From Tillandsia leiboldiana (Eukaryota > Streptophyta > Magnoliopsida > Poales > Bromeliaceae): a stretch of 64,000 bases of DNA. The DNA lies in the NCBI GenBank assembly GCA_029204045.2, contig CM055071.1, positions 22,996,525 through 23,060,524 on the forward strand, read 5' to 3'. Both the position numbers and the translations under genes were made by a program. Positions 54,911 to 64,000 of the stretch are shown one piece after another; the stretch's first letter is position 1; each line of letters opens with the position of its first letter. The notes under the pieces were generated by a model, which was given only the letters and a program-made list of their open reading frames with translations, was not told where the DNA came from and did not search any database.

Positions 54911-55462
54911 TCATTCGAGATCAGACTGGTCTGAACTGCTACAGTTCAATTTGTTCAAAATTCCTTTAAGCATTCCTGATATTTTGGAACATTTTCTTTT
55001 CATCTTGTGAATGTTAGTGGACATTCTTTCTTGTTCTGCAGACATTCTCCTCTGTTCTCGTTGGATAGATAGTATATCAGCTTCTGTGGTGTTTCTCCTG
55101 GAGGTCGAAGGAGGTTGAATGGACGCTGACGGTGCATATTGACCTTCATTCCATGGATGTTCTCTAGGCAGAGAGCGTGCTCTGGCGAGGGGTTCATTAA
55201 TCTGAATTCCACTACCCCTCGAATTCTTTCGCCTAGTGTACTGCTTGGTTGTTGAAGAAGACTTCATCAGCTTTTTGTTCTTTAAATAAAACCTATCTTC
55301 GTCATCAACAGCCTGTTGTACTTCTTTACAAAATGTGTCCCAATCCTCTTCATCTTCTGATTCTGACTCAATTTGAGGAACATTCTTTGTCTCTTCATGA
55401 TTTGTTCCATCTTTTTTCTTTTTAACAGATGCTTGAGTTCCCACTAATGCTACAATGAGCAC
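54911..55462 (-). pseudogene. SIRE-3 3' ORF lacking its central domain
   Basis: 183 codons open. It keeps a hydrophobic start (a frameshift separates the first few codons, then MLIVALVG), the Lys/acidic stretch (ESESEDEEDW), a basic segment (RRKNSRGSGIQINEPLARAR), and the C-terminal coiled coil (REQRRMSAEQERMSTNIHKM) with an acidic tail. The ~200-residue Transposase_32-like middle of the SIRE-2 ORF is absent, joined at PREHP. Conservation of both ends in two copies supports them being parts of one gene. Confidence 0.72.
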
Positions 55463-57050
55463 AATAATCCAAGCAAAACCATCCTTGCTAGTGCGTTAGT
55501 CAATAGCAAACTGCGAGCAAGAACTCAAGAACACGAAAAATTGTTTATTTTCAAAATTTTGATAAATTGTACCTAAACAATCATTGTCATGTAGAGAGAC
55601 TAGGAATCAAATTAGTTTTGCAAAATGAATTTTAAAAATAGATCAATCCCATGATTTTCAAAAATTCTCATTATATGCCCTAAAACTGAATTTTCAGAAA
55701 TCGAAGCCCAAAAATCAGTTAATCAAGAGTATACCTAACATATAATCAAAACTAATCTACTCAGAGTTCTTATTTCAAAAGAAATTAGACCAAAAACCAA
55801 TCTCAAACGAAAAAGATACAAGATTTTCATGCACGTTTTGAGAAAATAGAGAAAAACTGTGAAAAACCAAAGTTTTGATCATGAAAACTCACTTTGATCC
55901 GAAGAACTCGAGTTGGAAAGGCTCCAAATTGGTTGATTTCTAGAAAGAGAAGCTATGGAGACTTGGAAACAAAAGATTGTTGTAAAAAGAAATCAAATCC
56001 CTTTTGTTTCTTATAAAACCCTAGCCGCGGTCCGGAACGGATCAAGAATCCAGTCCGGAATGGCTACCCGCAGAAAATTCCTGCATTTGGGATCCGGAAC
56101 GGATATTCCGGTCCGGATCGGCTCCAAACTTTTTCTTCAGAAAAATTTAGGAAAATTCCAGAAAATCCAGAAAAAGTATGTAAGCACTTTTGCATGTCAA
56201 CTTTAAACAAAAGTAATCATTTCACATCAAAAAGAAATAGATTATGCTAAATCTATCAATAATATCCAAGTAATGAAATGAAAATTTATAAAAATTAAAA
56301 CCTTTAAAGTTGAACAAGTTCAATGACATCTATCATGATCTTATGAGTAATGTGTTTATCAAATCATCAATATGGTAAAGAAAATGCAGTACCAAGATCG
56401 ATAGATGTTTGAAATCCCAAATATGTTAGATAATATATCTAATCAATTTATTGTAAGGAGTGGCTCTTTGAACATCTTTCAATAAAATTCCCACCTTATA
56501 CCAACCTTGGAATTTGACAGAGTCAAGTATTCCAAAAAGCATTTTATCTTATTCAACTTGAAAACCATGCTTGGTATACATGTGGTAGCTGCACACAGTA
56601 CTCGGACGACCGAGGTGGTAGCTCTTTCCTCCATGTGGTGGTAGTTTTCACACTCCTCATTGGGATGTAACTCTTTCCACATCTTATGAGCATAAATATT
56701 TTAACAAACTCCCCCTCAATTGGTTACTAATTATTTAAGATATAAGGTATTCAACCAAAGATTGATCTCGAGTTTCATACTTAACTTCATTTTCAAATAT
56801 GATAAAAACTATACCAAGAGATCATATGAGAGAGAAATTGACTTTGATCAATTAAAGATGACTTAATTGACATAAATGATCATTGCATCAAATGAATTAT
56901 TATGATATCCAAAGCATAATAAATTTCTAAATATATGAAAGGATGCAAGTAAAGTCAATTGCATATGCTCAATTAATGTTCTATGTACAAATATAGATAA
57001 AGAACACAAACACACACAAAACCTAATCTAAGCATTGGTTTCAAAAAGTG
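55463..57050 (-). other. SIRE-3 spacer with promoter-like module and conserved block
   Basis: In sense order from pol: internal polypurine tract (ctccccctc on +, 56709-56717), the 118-nt conserved block (56565-56682), AT-rich sequence, drifted ATCCGGAT-like copies (about 56028-56122), TATA-like ttataaaacc (about 56010-56018), then the leader of the 3' ORF. The order matches SIRE-2. Confidence 0.75.
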
Positions 57051-58200
57051 TTATTTCAAAGAAAGCATTCCAATCGCTTTACGCAAATGAATAAACCGTT
57101 TTTGATCTAAAGGTTTTGTTAAAATGTCAGCTAATTGATCCTCAGTTGAAATATAAGATATTTGAAGTAAATTTGATTCAACTAGCTCTCGTAGAAAATG
57201 ATATCTAAGTTCAATGTGTTTTGTTCTAGAGTGCAACACAGGGTTTTTGGAAATATTTATAGCACTAGTGTTGTCACAAAGAATAGTTACCGAAGTTGCT
57301 GAAATTCGGAAGTCGCTCAACATGCTTTTCATCCAAATGAGTTGAGTTGAACAACTACCCGCTGAGATATATTCCGCTTCGGCAGTCGAGAGTGCTATGC
57401 AGTTTTGCTTTTTACTATGCCATGCAACAAGGCAGTGGCCAAGATAAAAACATGCACCACTCGTACTTTTCCGATCATCCACAGATCCTGCCCAATCGGC
57501 ATCTGAATATCCTATAATGTCAAGCGTTGTTCCCATAGGATACCAAATTCCGAAGTTCAGTGTTCCTTTAACATACCGGATGATCCTTTTCACCGCTTTC
57601 AGGTGAACCTCCTTTGGTGCTAATTGATATCTCGCGCACATCCCAACACTAAAGGATATATCCGGGCGACTAGCCGTGAGGTAGAGTAGACTACCAATCA
57701 TGCTACGATAAAGCTTCTCGTCTACACTTTCACTAAGAGATTCACTTCCTAATCCCTTATTGCTAGTTCCCATTGGAGTCGGAAAATCTTTAGAGTTTTC
57801 TAAATCGAATTTCTTCACCAACTCCCTTGCATACTTGGATTGGCACAAATGGATGCCTTCTTCATTTTGTTTCACTTGCAATCCAAGAAAGTATGTCAGT
57901 TCGCCCATCATAGACATCTCAAATTCACTTTCCATGGTTTCTGCGAATTTAGAAGCATCATTGTCTCTAGTTGGACCAAATACAATGTCATCGACATAGA
58001 TTTGTGCCACAATAAAGTTATCCTGATAATGCTTCACAAAGAGAGTCCGATCTGCTCCCCCTCGAGTATAGCCCTTTTCCAATAGGTACTTTGTTAACCT
58101 TTCGTACCACGCTCGCGGTGCTTGTTTTAGACCGTAAAGAGCCTTTTTCAAACGAAAAACATGGTTAGGTTGTTTATAATCTACAAAACCTTTCGGTTGA
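57051..58200 (-). CDS. pol: SIRE-3 RT and RNase H, C-terminal part (open)
   Basis: Open from the interruption at 58200 to the stop before 57051, at least 366 residues. RT: YGLKQAPRAWYERL, IYVDDIVFGPT. RNase H: GYSDADWAGSVDD, STAEAEYISAGS, DNTSAINIS, and the conserved end KAIGMLSLK. No stop or frameshift despite the age of the copy. The gene is cut in mid-frame by gypsy D (the left flank gttga, 58196-58200, is the expected target copy), so it is a fragment without promoter. Confidence 0.9.
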
Positions 58201-58794
58201 TGTAAGACCTGGCCTTTCTTTAACTTTTCTCGTTATCCCTTTTCTTATGACGGTCCGACTGAGGGTCTAATTTTGGTGTTTTTCCGGATAGTCCGTCGGG
58301 GCTCGCGGACATTTTCAGGCGGTAGAGCTCGCGAAACGGAGTGCGAGGACGCGATCGGTTTCGGATTCCGACTCCCGGTTCATCTAGAATTAATTTTTGA
58401 AGTTCGAACCCCCTGTAGGCGCAACGGGATCCGTGCGGGCGATCTGTGCGTTTATCGAGGTAGTCTGATACCCTAACCCTTAAATTGGCGAGCAAGGGCA
58501 CGTTCAAGGGAGTTCCCTCTTTTTCACCTCCTTCCTCTCGTAGCACTAGGGTAGCCCGAGACGATCGAGCGAAAAAGGGGAGGTAAACGAAATCCCCATC
58601 TCTCTTCCTTTTCATGCAAGGAGGCGACGGTGATTTGGGCGGTTGAGGCAAGGAAGGAATAGTGATCTCTTGCTCGCGGAACCTACGTTTGGACGATCCC
58701 CCTTCTCCTTCTTCCCCTCGGAGGACCCAAGGTGAGTCTTTCCGTTCGGTTTTGTGGATTTCGAAGGGATCTAGGAGGTGGGAGCCGCCGCCAT

Positions 58795-59335
58795 ACGCCG
58801 CGCGGGCCGCCTGCAGGCGGGGCGCCGCGTGGCAGGCACGCTGCGCAGGCGGCACCCGCAGGCGGGTGCCGCGCGGGCAGGTGCCACGCGGGCGCCGCAC
58901 GGCAGGCGCGCTGCGCGGGCGCCGCGCGGGCAGGTGCCGCACGGGCCGCCTGCAGGCGGGGTGCCGCGCGGCAGGAGCGCCGCGCGGGCGCCGCCCGCAG
59001 GCGGGCGCCGCGCGGGCAGGTGGCGCGCAGGCCGCCTGCAGGCAGGGCGTCGCGCGGCAGGAGCACCGCACGGGCGCCGCCCGCAGGCGGGCACCTCGCG
59101 GGCCTGCGCCGCGCGGGCCGCATGCAAGCCGCTCGCCGCGCGGTTGGCACGCCGTGCGGGCACTGCCTGCAGGAGGGCGCAGCGCGGGCTGGTGCCGCTC
59201 GGGCCGCCTGCTGGCCGCACGCCGCGCAGCAAGTGCACCGTCGGGGCACCGCGACGGGCTGGGGCCGCGCGGGGCTGTCCGCGGACGGCGCGCGTGCCGC
59301 GCGGGTCGGTGCCGTGCGGGGAACTTCGCCGCACG
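58795..59335. repeat. GC-rich repeat in gypsy D LTR
   Basis: About 540 bp built from gccgcgcgggc, cgcctgcaggcgg and gcgcggcagg units. Open frames in five or more readings, all Ala/Arg/Gly/Pro, come from composition. Confidence 0.88.
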
Positions 59336-59777
59336 AAGTTCAGGGACCGCATCGGGTCCTCCGTCTTTCGACTTTTGAGTCGCCATGGTTTCTAGTCTCT
59401 TAGTGAGTCTTTCCCTGTCCTACGCGAGCGCGGGATGTTGTAGACTCGACAGGCGCACGGTCACGGACGAGCCGAGCTCCGGACGACATGCATCGAGGTG
59501 GGTACCTCTCCGGGGATTTCGGGGATAGGCATGTATTAATAGGAATAACATATCGGGGCAAGGTGCATAGTATGTGGACTTTATGTTTATCTGACTAACC
59601 CTGCTACATTATTTTACTTACTATCGATCTGATGCTCTTGTTTGCTACACGCACACCGGCGGTTTGGCCACCGCGAGAGTGTGCTTTTCCGGAAAAGTGG
59701 TACATTGACCCGTGTACCCCACGTGACGGTGACGTTAGGAAAGGGGGCCCTCATAGGTGGGGGGTGTGAGCGGTGAT

Positions 59778-59866
59778 GCCGAGGCAGGTGCTCGGCGGCC
59801 GAGACAGGTGCTCGGCGTGGGACACCGAGGCAGGGGCTCGGTGCGGTGTCCGGGAAAGGTGCCCGG
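59778..59866 (+). promoter_or_regulatory. Four CCGAG/CCGGG hairpins with 7-nt loop
   Basis: GCCGAG-gcaggtg-CTCGGC, GCCGAG-acaggtg-CTCGGC, ACCGAG-gcagggg-CTCGGT and CCGGG-aaaggtg-CCCGG. Counterparts in LTR-R on the minus strand at 37073-37205. Confidence 0.7.
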
Positions 59867-60605
59867 TTTTGTTTGGTGCAGGGTGTGATTGTTGTTGACG
59901 GTGTTTGAGGGGTGACGGTTGCTCTGGTTACAATGGTTTGCCTTATTTTAGCCCTTTTTGCATATTATGTTATTTCTAGTCACTGACTTCCCGCTCCGTG
60001 ACAGGTTCGTCCAGGGGCAAGTGCTAGGGCACCGGTGAGGCCGCGACGGTGCTGTTCTGACTTTGAGCGACCTCAGACACAGTAACTCTCCATCCCCTTT
60101 TTCCTTTATTATTCATATTGGTTAGTTGTGGATTGCGACACCCCCGTGGTGTCGAAGTGGATGTACTTCTTTTCACATATGCGATTAAATAATTATTCAT
60201 TTCCTTGCTTGGCCGTTTTAAACAATGAAAAGAAAAACAAACAAAGAAAACCGTTTGCGAAAACCGCTTTTAAAACGTGGGTGCCGTGTGGGCACCGGAT
60301 CTTTAAAACCTTGTAGAATTTATGTGGTTTCGAACTGGCTTTACAAAACTCGGCATTGGGTGGGTGCCGTTTTCAAAACTCTGTGGATTTATGCGGCTTT
60401 TAAACAGATTTTCTAAAACAACAGCATCGGGTGGGCGCCGCTTTCAAAACCTTGTGATTATTTATCCTTTCAAATCGACGGCCTCATTGTTAGATGTTTA
60501 ATCTAGTAGATTATGTGAGATGAATGGTTGTATGTGTGCGAGACTCCAACTGGTGTGGTTAAAGATTGTATGTGATGTACCTTGTGAGGCACTTTGTAGT
60601 TGAGA

Positions 60606-60664
60606 CGCCGTGCATATACAAAGGAGACTCTACCCGTTTGCAGAGTGAGTTTGTATATGCGGCG
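60606..60664 (+). promoter_or_regulatory. Terminal hairpin of gypsy D LTR
   Basis: Arms around gccgtgcatatacaaa and tttgtatatgcggc enclosing ctct...agag, 109 nt before the LTR end. Confidence 0.62.
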
Positions 60665-60781
60665 GGTCTGGGCACGCGCCGGGGAGTAATGGTTTTCAAA
60701 AAAAAAAATGTATAGCTGAATTAGGAGCATCGGTGGCTCCTCTTCCGCGCGTTCGAACCCCCGGGGTGTCACAGATTAAGA

Positions 60782-60792
60782 TGGTATCAGAG
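60782..60792 (+). promoter_or_regulatory. Gypsy D primer binding site
   Basis: tggtatcagag, 8 nt after the LTR end. Confidence 0.85.
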
Positions 60793-61012
60793 ACGTAAAC
60801 TTTAACCACAACAGTCGGGGCCTAACATCCACGGGGCGCAATATACTAACTACTGATTAATAAAGTGAACTTGGGGCAGACAAGTAGAACGCGAGTGCTC
60901 GTGGGGGGAGGGGAAAATGGGTGTTCATTTTCTTTTCATCCTCTAGGGCCAGCGTTTGCGGTGGTACTTTTGGTTAAACTAGAAGTAACCGGATTGTGCT
61001 TGTGTTCAGATC
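60793..61012 (+). other. Gypsy D leader
   Basis: Untranslated leader; shares ttaaccacaacagtcggggc with B1 (reverse complement near 20800). Confidence 0.7.
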
Positions 61013-62440
61013 ATGGCCAGAACAATATCTACCACCGAGGATGCAGGGGCAGACGTAGCTGCGTCGGCGACCGCGGAGAACCAACTCCTGAGGCAGCAGC
61101 TACGGGAGATGGCGGGTCAGTTGGCGACCCTTACGGATCATGTGCGCCAACTGACACCAGCAACAGCAGGCCGCTGCGACAGTAGTGGTCGCCCAGGGCC
61201 CTCCTCCGGGGCCAACTGTACCGGCGACGGGACCACCGGCGATGGAGGCCGAAGGGGGGGCTGCCCCTACCTGGGCCGCGGCTCCCGAGGGTACCGTTAA
61301 CGCAACCGACGGTGCCAGAGGTGGCCCCTTCGGCAGCGACAGCAGGACCGGCACCGGCACCGACTGTCAGAGATACTTCAGGGGAGACGGTGGTGTTGCC
61401 CACTCCCGCCGCGGCCGCTAATGCCGCAAGGGAAGGGGCAACTCTACCGACCGAGCGGGGACCGCGGTGCGCGCCAACATTGCCGACTTCAAGAAGTACG
61501 ACCCGCCAGTGTTCGAGGGGGACACGACAGACCCCTGGGTCGTGGAGAAGTGGTTGGATACAATGGAGAAATTATTTGAGGACCTACTGATGGAAGATCA
61601 CGAGCGGGTTCCCCTGGCTGTCCACTTTCTTGAGGGGAACGCCCGCATTTGGTGGAAGACAGTACGCCCCGGCTCCGCGACGGGTGCTGCCCTCCCGTCG
61701 TGGACCACTTTTAAACAACAGTTGTTCGGGGCGTTCTTTACCAGTAGCGTCAAGAAGCAATTGGAGGACGATCTCAACCACATCAGACAGGGAACCAGAA
61801 CGATAATGGAGTACCAGCAGGAGTTCGTGAGGCTGGCGAACTGCGTTCCTTTCGTCATTCGGGACGAGTCTCATAAGGCGCAACTGTCGTGGATGGACTG
61901 AGGACCGGCATCTTTCAAGTGTGGATGCGGCAGATCTGCATACCTTCCAGAAGGTGGTTGACCGGGCCACCATCGTAGAGCGCGGCTTCGCCGTTACACG
62001 CGCTTGAATGGCTGTCCCTCCACAGCAGGAGGACAAGAAGCGGTCTCAGCCGTTTACTGGGGGAGGCTCATCCAGTGGGAGTCGACCCTCCAAGCGGTGG
62101 AGACCCCAGCAAAGGACCCGGAGCGCACCTTCGGGGGGATATAGAGGAGACGATAGGCCCTGTGTTATCTGTGGCGGGGCACATCGGGTGACAGAATGCT
62201 CCAAGAGGCAGGACCACTATTTCCGGTGTACGAGCAGGGGCACTTCCGCTTTAACTGCCCCCTGAACCAAGGCACGGCATCTTCAGCAGCCTCCACGCCG
62301 TCATCCCAGCACGCGGGGCGAGGAAAAGCCCCGATGTCATCAGCTCCCAGACCACCAGCACCTCGACCAGCAGGGGACAGACTGCCACAGGCTGGAGGCA
62401 GGGTCTACTCGATGACCCAGCAGGAGGCGTATCTGCCTGA
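61013..62440 (+). pseudogene. gag: Gypsy D gag (several frameshifts)
   Basis: Starts MARTISTTEDAG at 61013 with a short coiled region (LLRQQLREMAGQLATL). Frame changes near 61170, 61310 and 61460 cross the Pro/Ala/Thr-rich linker. The capsid region is then open (ADFKKYDPPVFEGDTTDP, FLEGNARIWWKTVRP, QLEDDLNHIRQGTRTI) until a stop near 61900; later pieces hold a CCHC-like region near 62165-62260 (CVICGGAHRVTEC, then a damaged second knuckle). Compared with B1 gag it is better kept in the capsid and worse in the linker. Not functional as it stands. Confidence 0.87.
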
Positions 62441-62780
62441 GGACGTCGTTGCAGGTATCACTCTTGTTTCGTTTTACCGTGCTAGAACCCTTTTTGATAC
62501 CGGAGCAACCCTCTCGTTTATGTCTTGTGATTTTGCACTGACCCATAGCTTTGGGGAGAGACCCTGTCTACTGTTTTGTCTGTCCAAACGGCGGGGGATC
62601 CTTGGAGGCCCGCAACCTTATACCTTCCTGTCCGATAAGGTTGGGGAGGCTTTCCTGCCCATGGGATCTGGTAGTGATCCCATTGAAGGAGTACGACGTA
62701 GTGCTTGGGATGGATTGGCTCACAATGTACCAAGCAGTGATCGACTGTGAGAAGCGCCAGGTGCGGCTGCTGTATCCAGA
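62441..62780 (+). pseudogene. Gypsy D protease remnant
   Basis: TLFDTGATLSFMSCDFALTH includes the catalytic DTG. A frameshift near 62560 moves the reading to the C-terminal part of the protease region (EYDVVLGMDWLTMYQAVIDC). Confidence 0.83.
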
Positions 62781-64000
62781 ATTCCCAGAGAATGTGTACT
62801 TGGCGTGCAAGAGCGTTTCCTTTTCTTCCATCATCCCTGCATCACGTACTAGGAAACTGATCGAGGGAGGGTGCGTGGGCTATTTGGCGTCGGTGGCCCA
62901 GGCCGCGGGACCCTCTACGGCACTCTCTGACATCCCGGTGGTGAGGGACTTCCCAAATGTTTTCCCGACCGAACTACCTGGATTACCCCCCGAGCGAGAG
63001 GTTGATTTTCGATCGAGCTTCCGCCGGTACCCGACCGATCACCAAGGCCCCTACAGAATGGCCTTTGCAGAACTAAAGGGGCTTAAGGCGCAGCTCGAAG
63101 ATCTTCTGGACAAGGGATTTATTAGACCGAGTGTGTCGCCCTAGGGCGCACCGGTACTCTTCGTGCGAAAGAAAGACGGGAGTTTGCGGCTTTGCATCGA
63201 CTACCGGGAAATCAATAAGGTCACAGTGAAAAACAAGTATCCTTTACCCAGGATTGATGACCTCTTTGACCAACTGCGGGGAGCAACGGTCTTCTCAAAG
63301 ATTGACCTGCAGTCGGGCTACCACCAGCTCAGAGTTCAATACGAGGATATTTCGAAGACGGCTTTCCGGACTCGGTATGGCCACTACGAGTTCACAGTAA
63401 TGCCATTCGGGCTTACCAATTCCCCAGCGGTATTCATGGACATGATGAACCAAGTTTTCAGACCCTTCCTGGATCAGTTCGTAGTGGTCTTCATCGACGA
63501 CATCCTGATCTACTCCACCACCGACGAGGAGCACGAAGAGCATCTACGGATCGTTCGGCAAACTCTCAGGGATCAGAGGCTATTCGCCAAACTTAAGAAG
63601 TGCGAGTTTAGGCTTCGTGAGGTGGGATTTCTAGGGTACATCATCTCAGCAGCAGGAATCGCCGTGGATCCCAAGAAAGTGGAGTCGGTGACCGACTGGC
63701 CCCAACCGACTACGGTGACGGAGGTCCGCAGCTTCCTGGGTCTTGCAGGATATTATAGACATTTTGTCGAAGGCTTCTCGAAGATTGCAACCCCCTTGAA
63801 CCGCTTGACCCGGAAAGAAGTAAAGTTCGTTTGGACGGCCCAATGCCAAGAAAGTTTTGAAGAACTTAAGAAGCGGTTAACAAGAGCGCCCGTACTTGCT
63901 TTGCCAACACCCGGGGAAGACTACGAGGTTTACTGCGATGCATCGCGGATAGGACTGGGAGGAGTACTAATGCAGCAAGGAAGAGTTATAGCCTATGCCT
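62781..64000 (+). pseudogene. pol: Gypsy D RT and start of RNase H (one premature stop)
   Basis: Open from the protease tail to TAG at 63142-63144, within RPSVSP*GAP, where Tekay-1 and others have Trp. After the stop the same frame is open to the window end: LFVRKKDGSLRLCIDYREIN, FSKIDLQSGYHQLRV, EFTVMPFGLTNSPAVFMDMM, VVFIDDILIYS (catalytic FIDD), VGFLGYIISAAGIAVDPKKV, then RNase H start (YCDASRIGLGGVLMQQGRVI). So RT is lost by a single base change and is otherwise well preserved. Confidence 0.9.

Larger units (their letters stand above)
52851..58200 (-). mobile_element. SIRE-3: copia element, 3' half only
   Basis: Minus-strand SIRE-type element with 3' LTR 52851-54215, polypurine tract, a shortened 3' ORF, spacer, RNase H and RT, cut at 58200 by gypsy D. 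Its 5' half would lie beyond the right edge. It is older than SIRE-2: the U3 palindromes have drifted and there are indels in the LTR. Confidence 0.93.
58201..60773 (+). repeat. Gypsy D 5' LTR
   Basis: 2573 bp, tgtaagacctgg...ggggtgtcaca. Carries the extremely GC-rich repeat (58795-59335), the CTTTTCCGGAAAAG block (59684-59697), CCGAG hairpins (59778-59866), 9-nt-loop hairpins (60280-60439) and the terminal hairpin (60606-60664). Confidence 0.9.
58201..64000 (+). mobile_element. Gypsy D: 5' part (continues past the window)
   Basis: Plus-strand element: 5' LTR 58201-60773, primer site, frameshifted gag, protease and RT, running off the right edge in RNase H. Same subfamily as interior B1 by gag start and LTR start (tgtaagacctggcc). 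It inserted into SIRE-3 RT. Confidence 0.93.

Noticed and set aside
58220..59386. Minus-strand frame of 388 codons and several long plus-strand frames.
   Set aside because: Ala/Arg/Gly/Pro translation of a GC-rich repeat in the gypsy D LTR; open in many frames at once.
60745..60773. gttcgaaccc near LTR ends, resembling a tRNA B box.
   Set aside because: No tRNA cloverleaf or A box around it; the match is short and lies in the conserved LTR end.

Overview
This window is plant nuclear DNA made almost entirely of LTR retrotransposons. I found no host gene, rRNA gene or tRNA gene. The evidence for a flowering plant with a large, repeat-rich genome is: Ty3/gypsy elements with a C-terminal chromodomain (Tekay/Del-like) and LTRs up to 3.9 kb; Ty1/copia elements of the SIRE/Maximus type with an extra 3' ORF; initiator-Met-tRNA primer sites (tggtatcagagc); and a Cassandra TRIM carrying 5S rRNA sequence in its LTRs. 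A run of exactly 100 N at 5753-5852 marks a scaffold join. The species cannot be named from this sequence.

Layout. 1-5752: decayed gypsy element A (+), with the 3' part of an LTR, a primer site and a ruined interior. 5853-12067: SIRE-1 (-), gag, protease, integrase, RT and RNase H all frameshifted, one LTR present, 3' end lost at the gap. 12068-51724: two head-to-tail gypsy bodies on the - strand sharing one chimeric middle LTR (LTR-L 12068-13396, interior B1 13397-20850, LTR-M 20851-22075, interior B2 22076-36193, LTR-R 36194-51724). Into this block were inserted a solo LTR (14779-18699, +), a SIRE-2 element (23038-34223, +, TSD GTGGC), a Cassandra TRIM (37230-37809, -, TSD TTGGC) and a full-length Tekay-like element, Tekay-1 (40004-51632, -, TSD AGTCC). 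51725-52850: 3' end of gypsy E (+), cut by SIRE-3 (52851-58200, -), which is cut by gypsy D (58201 to the window end, +).

Tekay-1 looks complete and very young. Its two 3.24-kb LTRs differ, as far as I can compare by eye, by only two one-base indels, and its 1605-codon gag-pol frame has every catalytic motif. SIRE-2 is also young (3 differences between two 1336-bp LTRs) but has lost protease and the start of integrase, so it would need help in trans.

The least expected signal is structural. The SIRE LTR leader holds eight short inverted repeats, each with the loop TGGATT but with a different, self-complementary stem. The gypsy LTRs carry two other arrays of the same design (7-nt and 9-nt loops) plus a compensated hairpin about 110 nt from the LTR end. 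SIRE-2 also repeats its U3 palindrome cluster plus TATA box inside the element, upstream of the 3' ORF, and keeps a 118-nt block after pol that is 117/118 identical in SIRE-3. These are read by eye; folding and alignment would be needed to confirm them.
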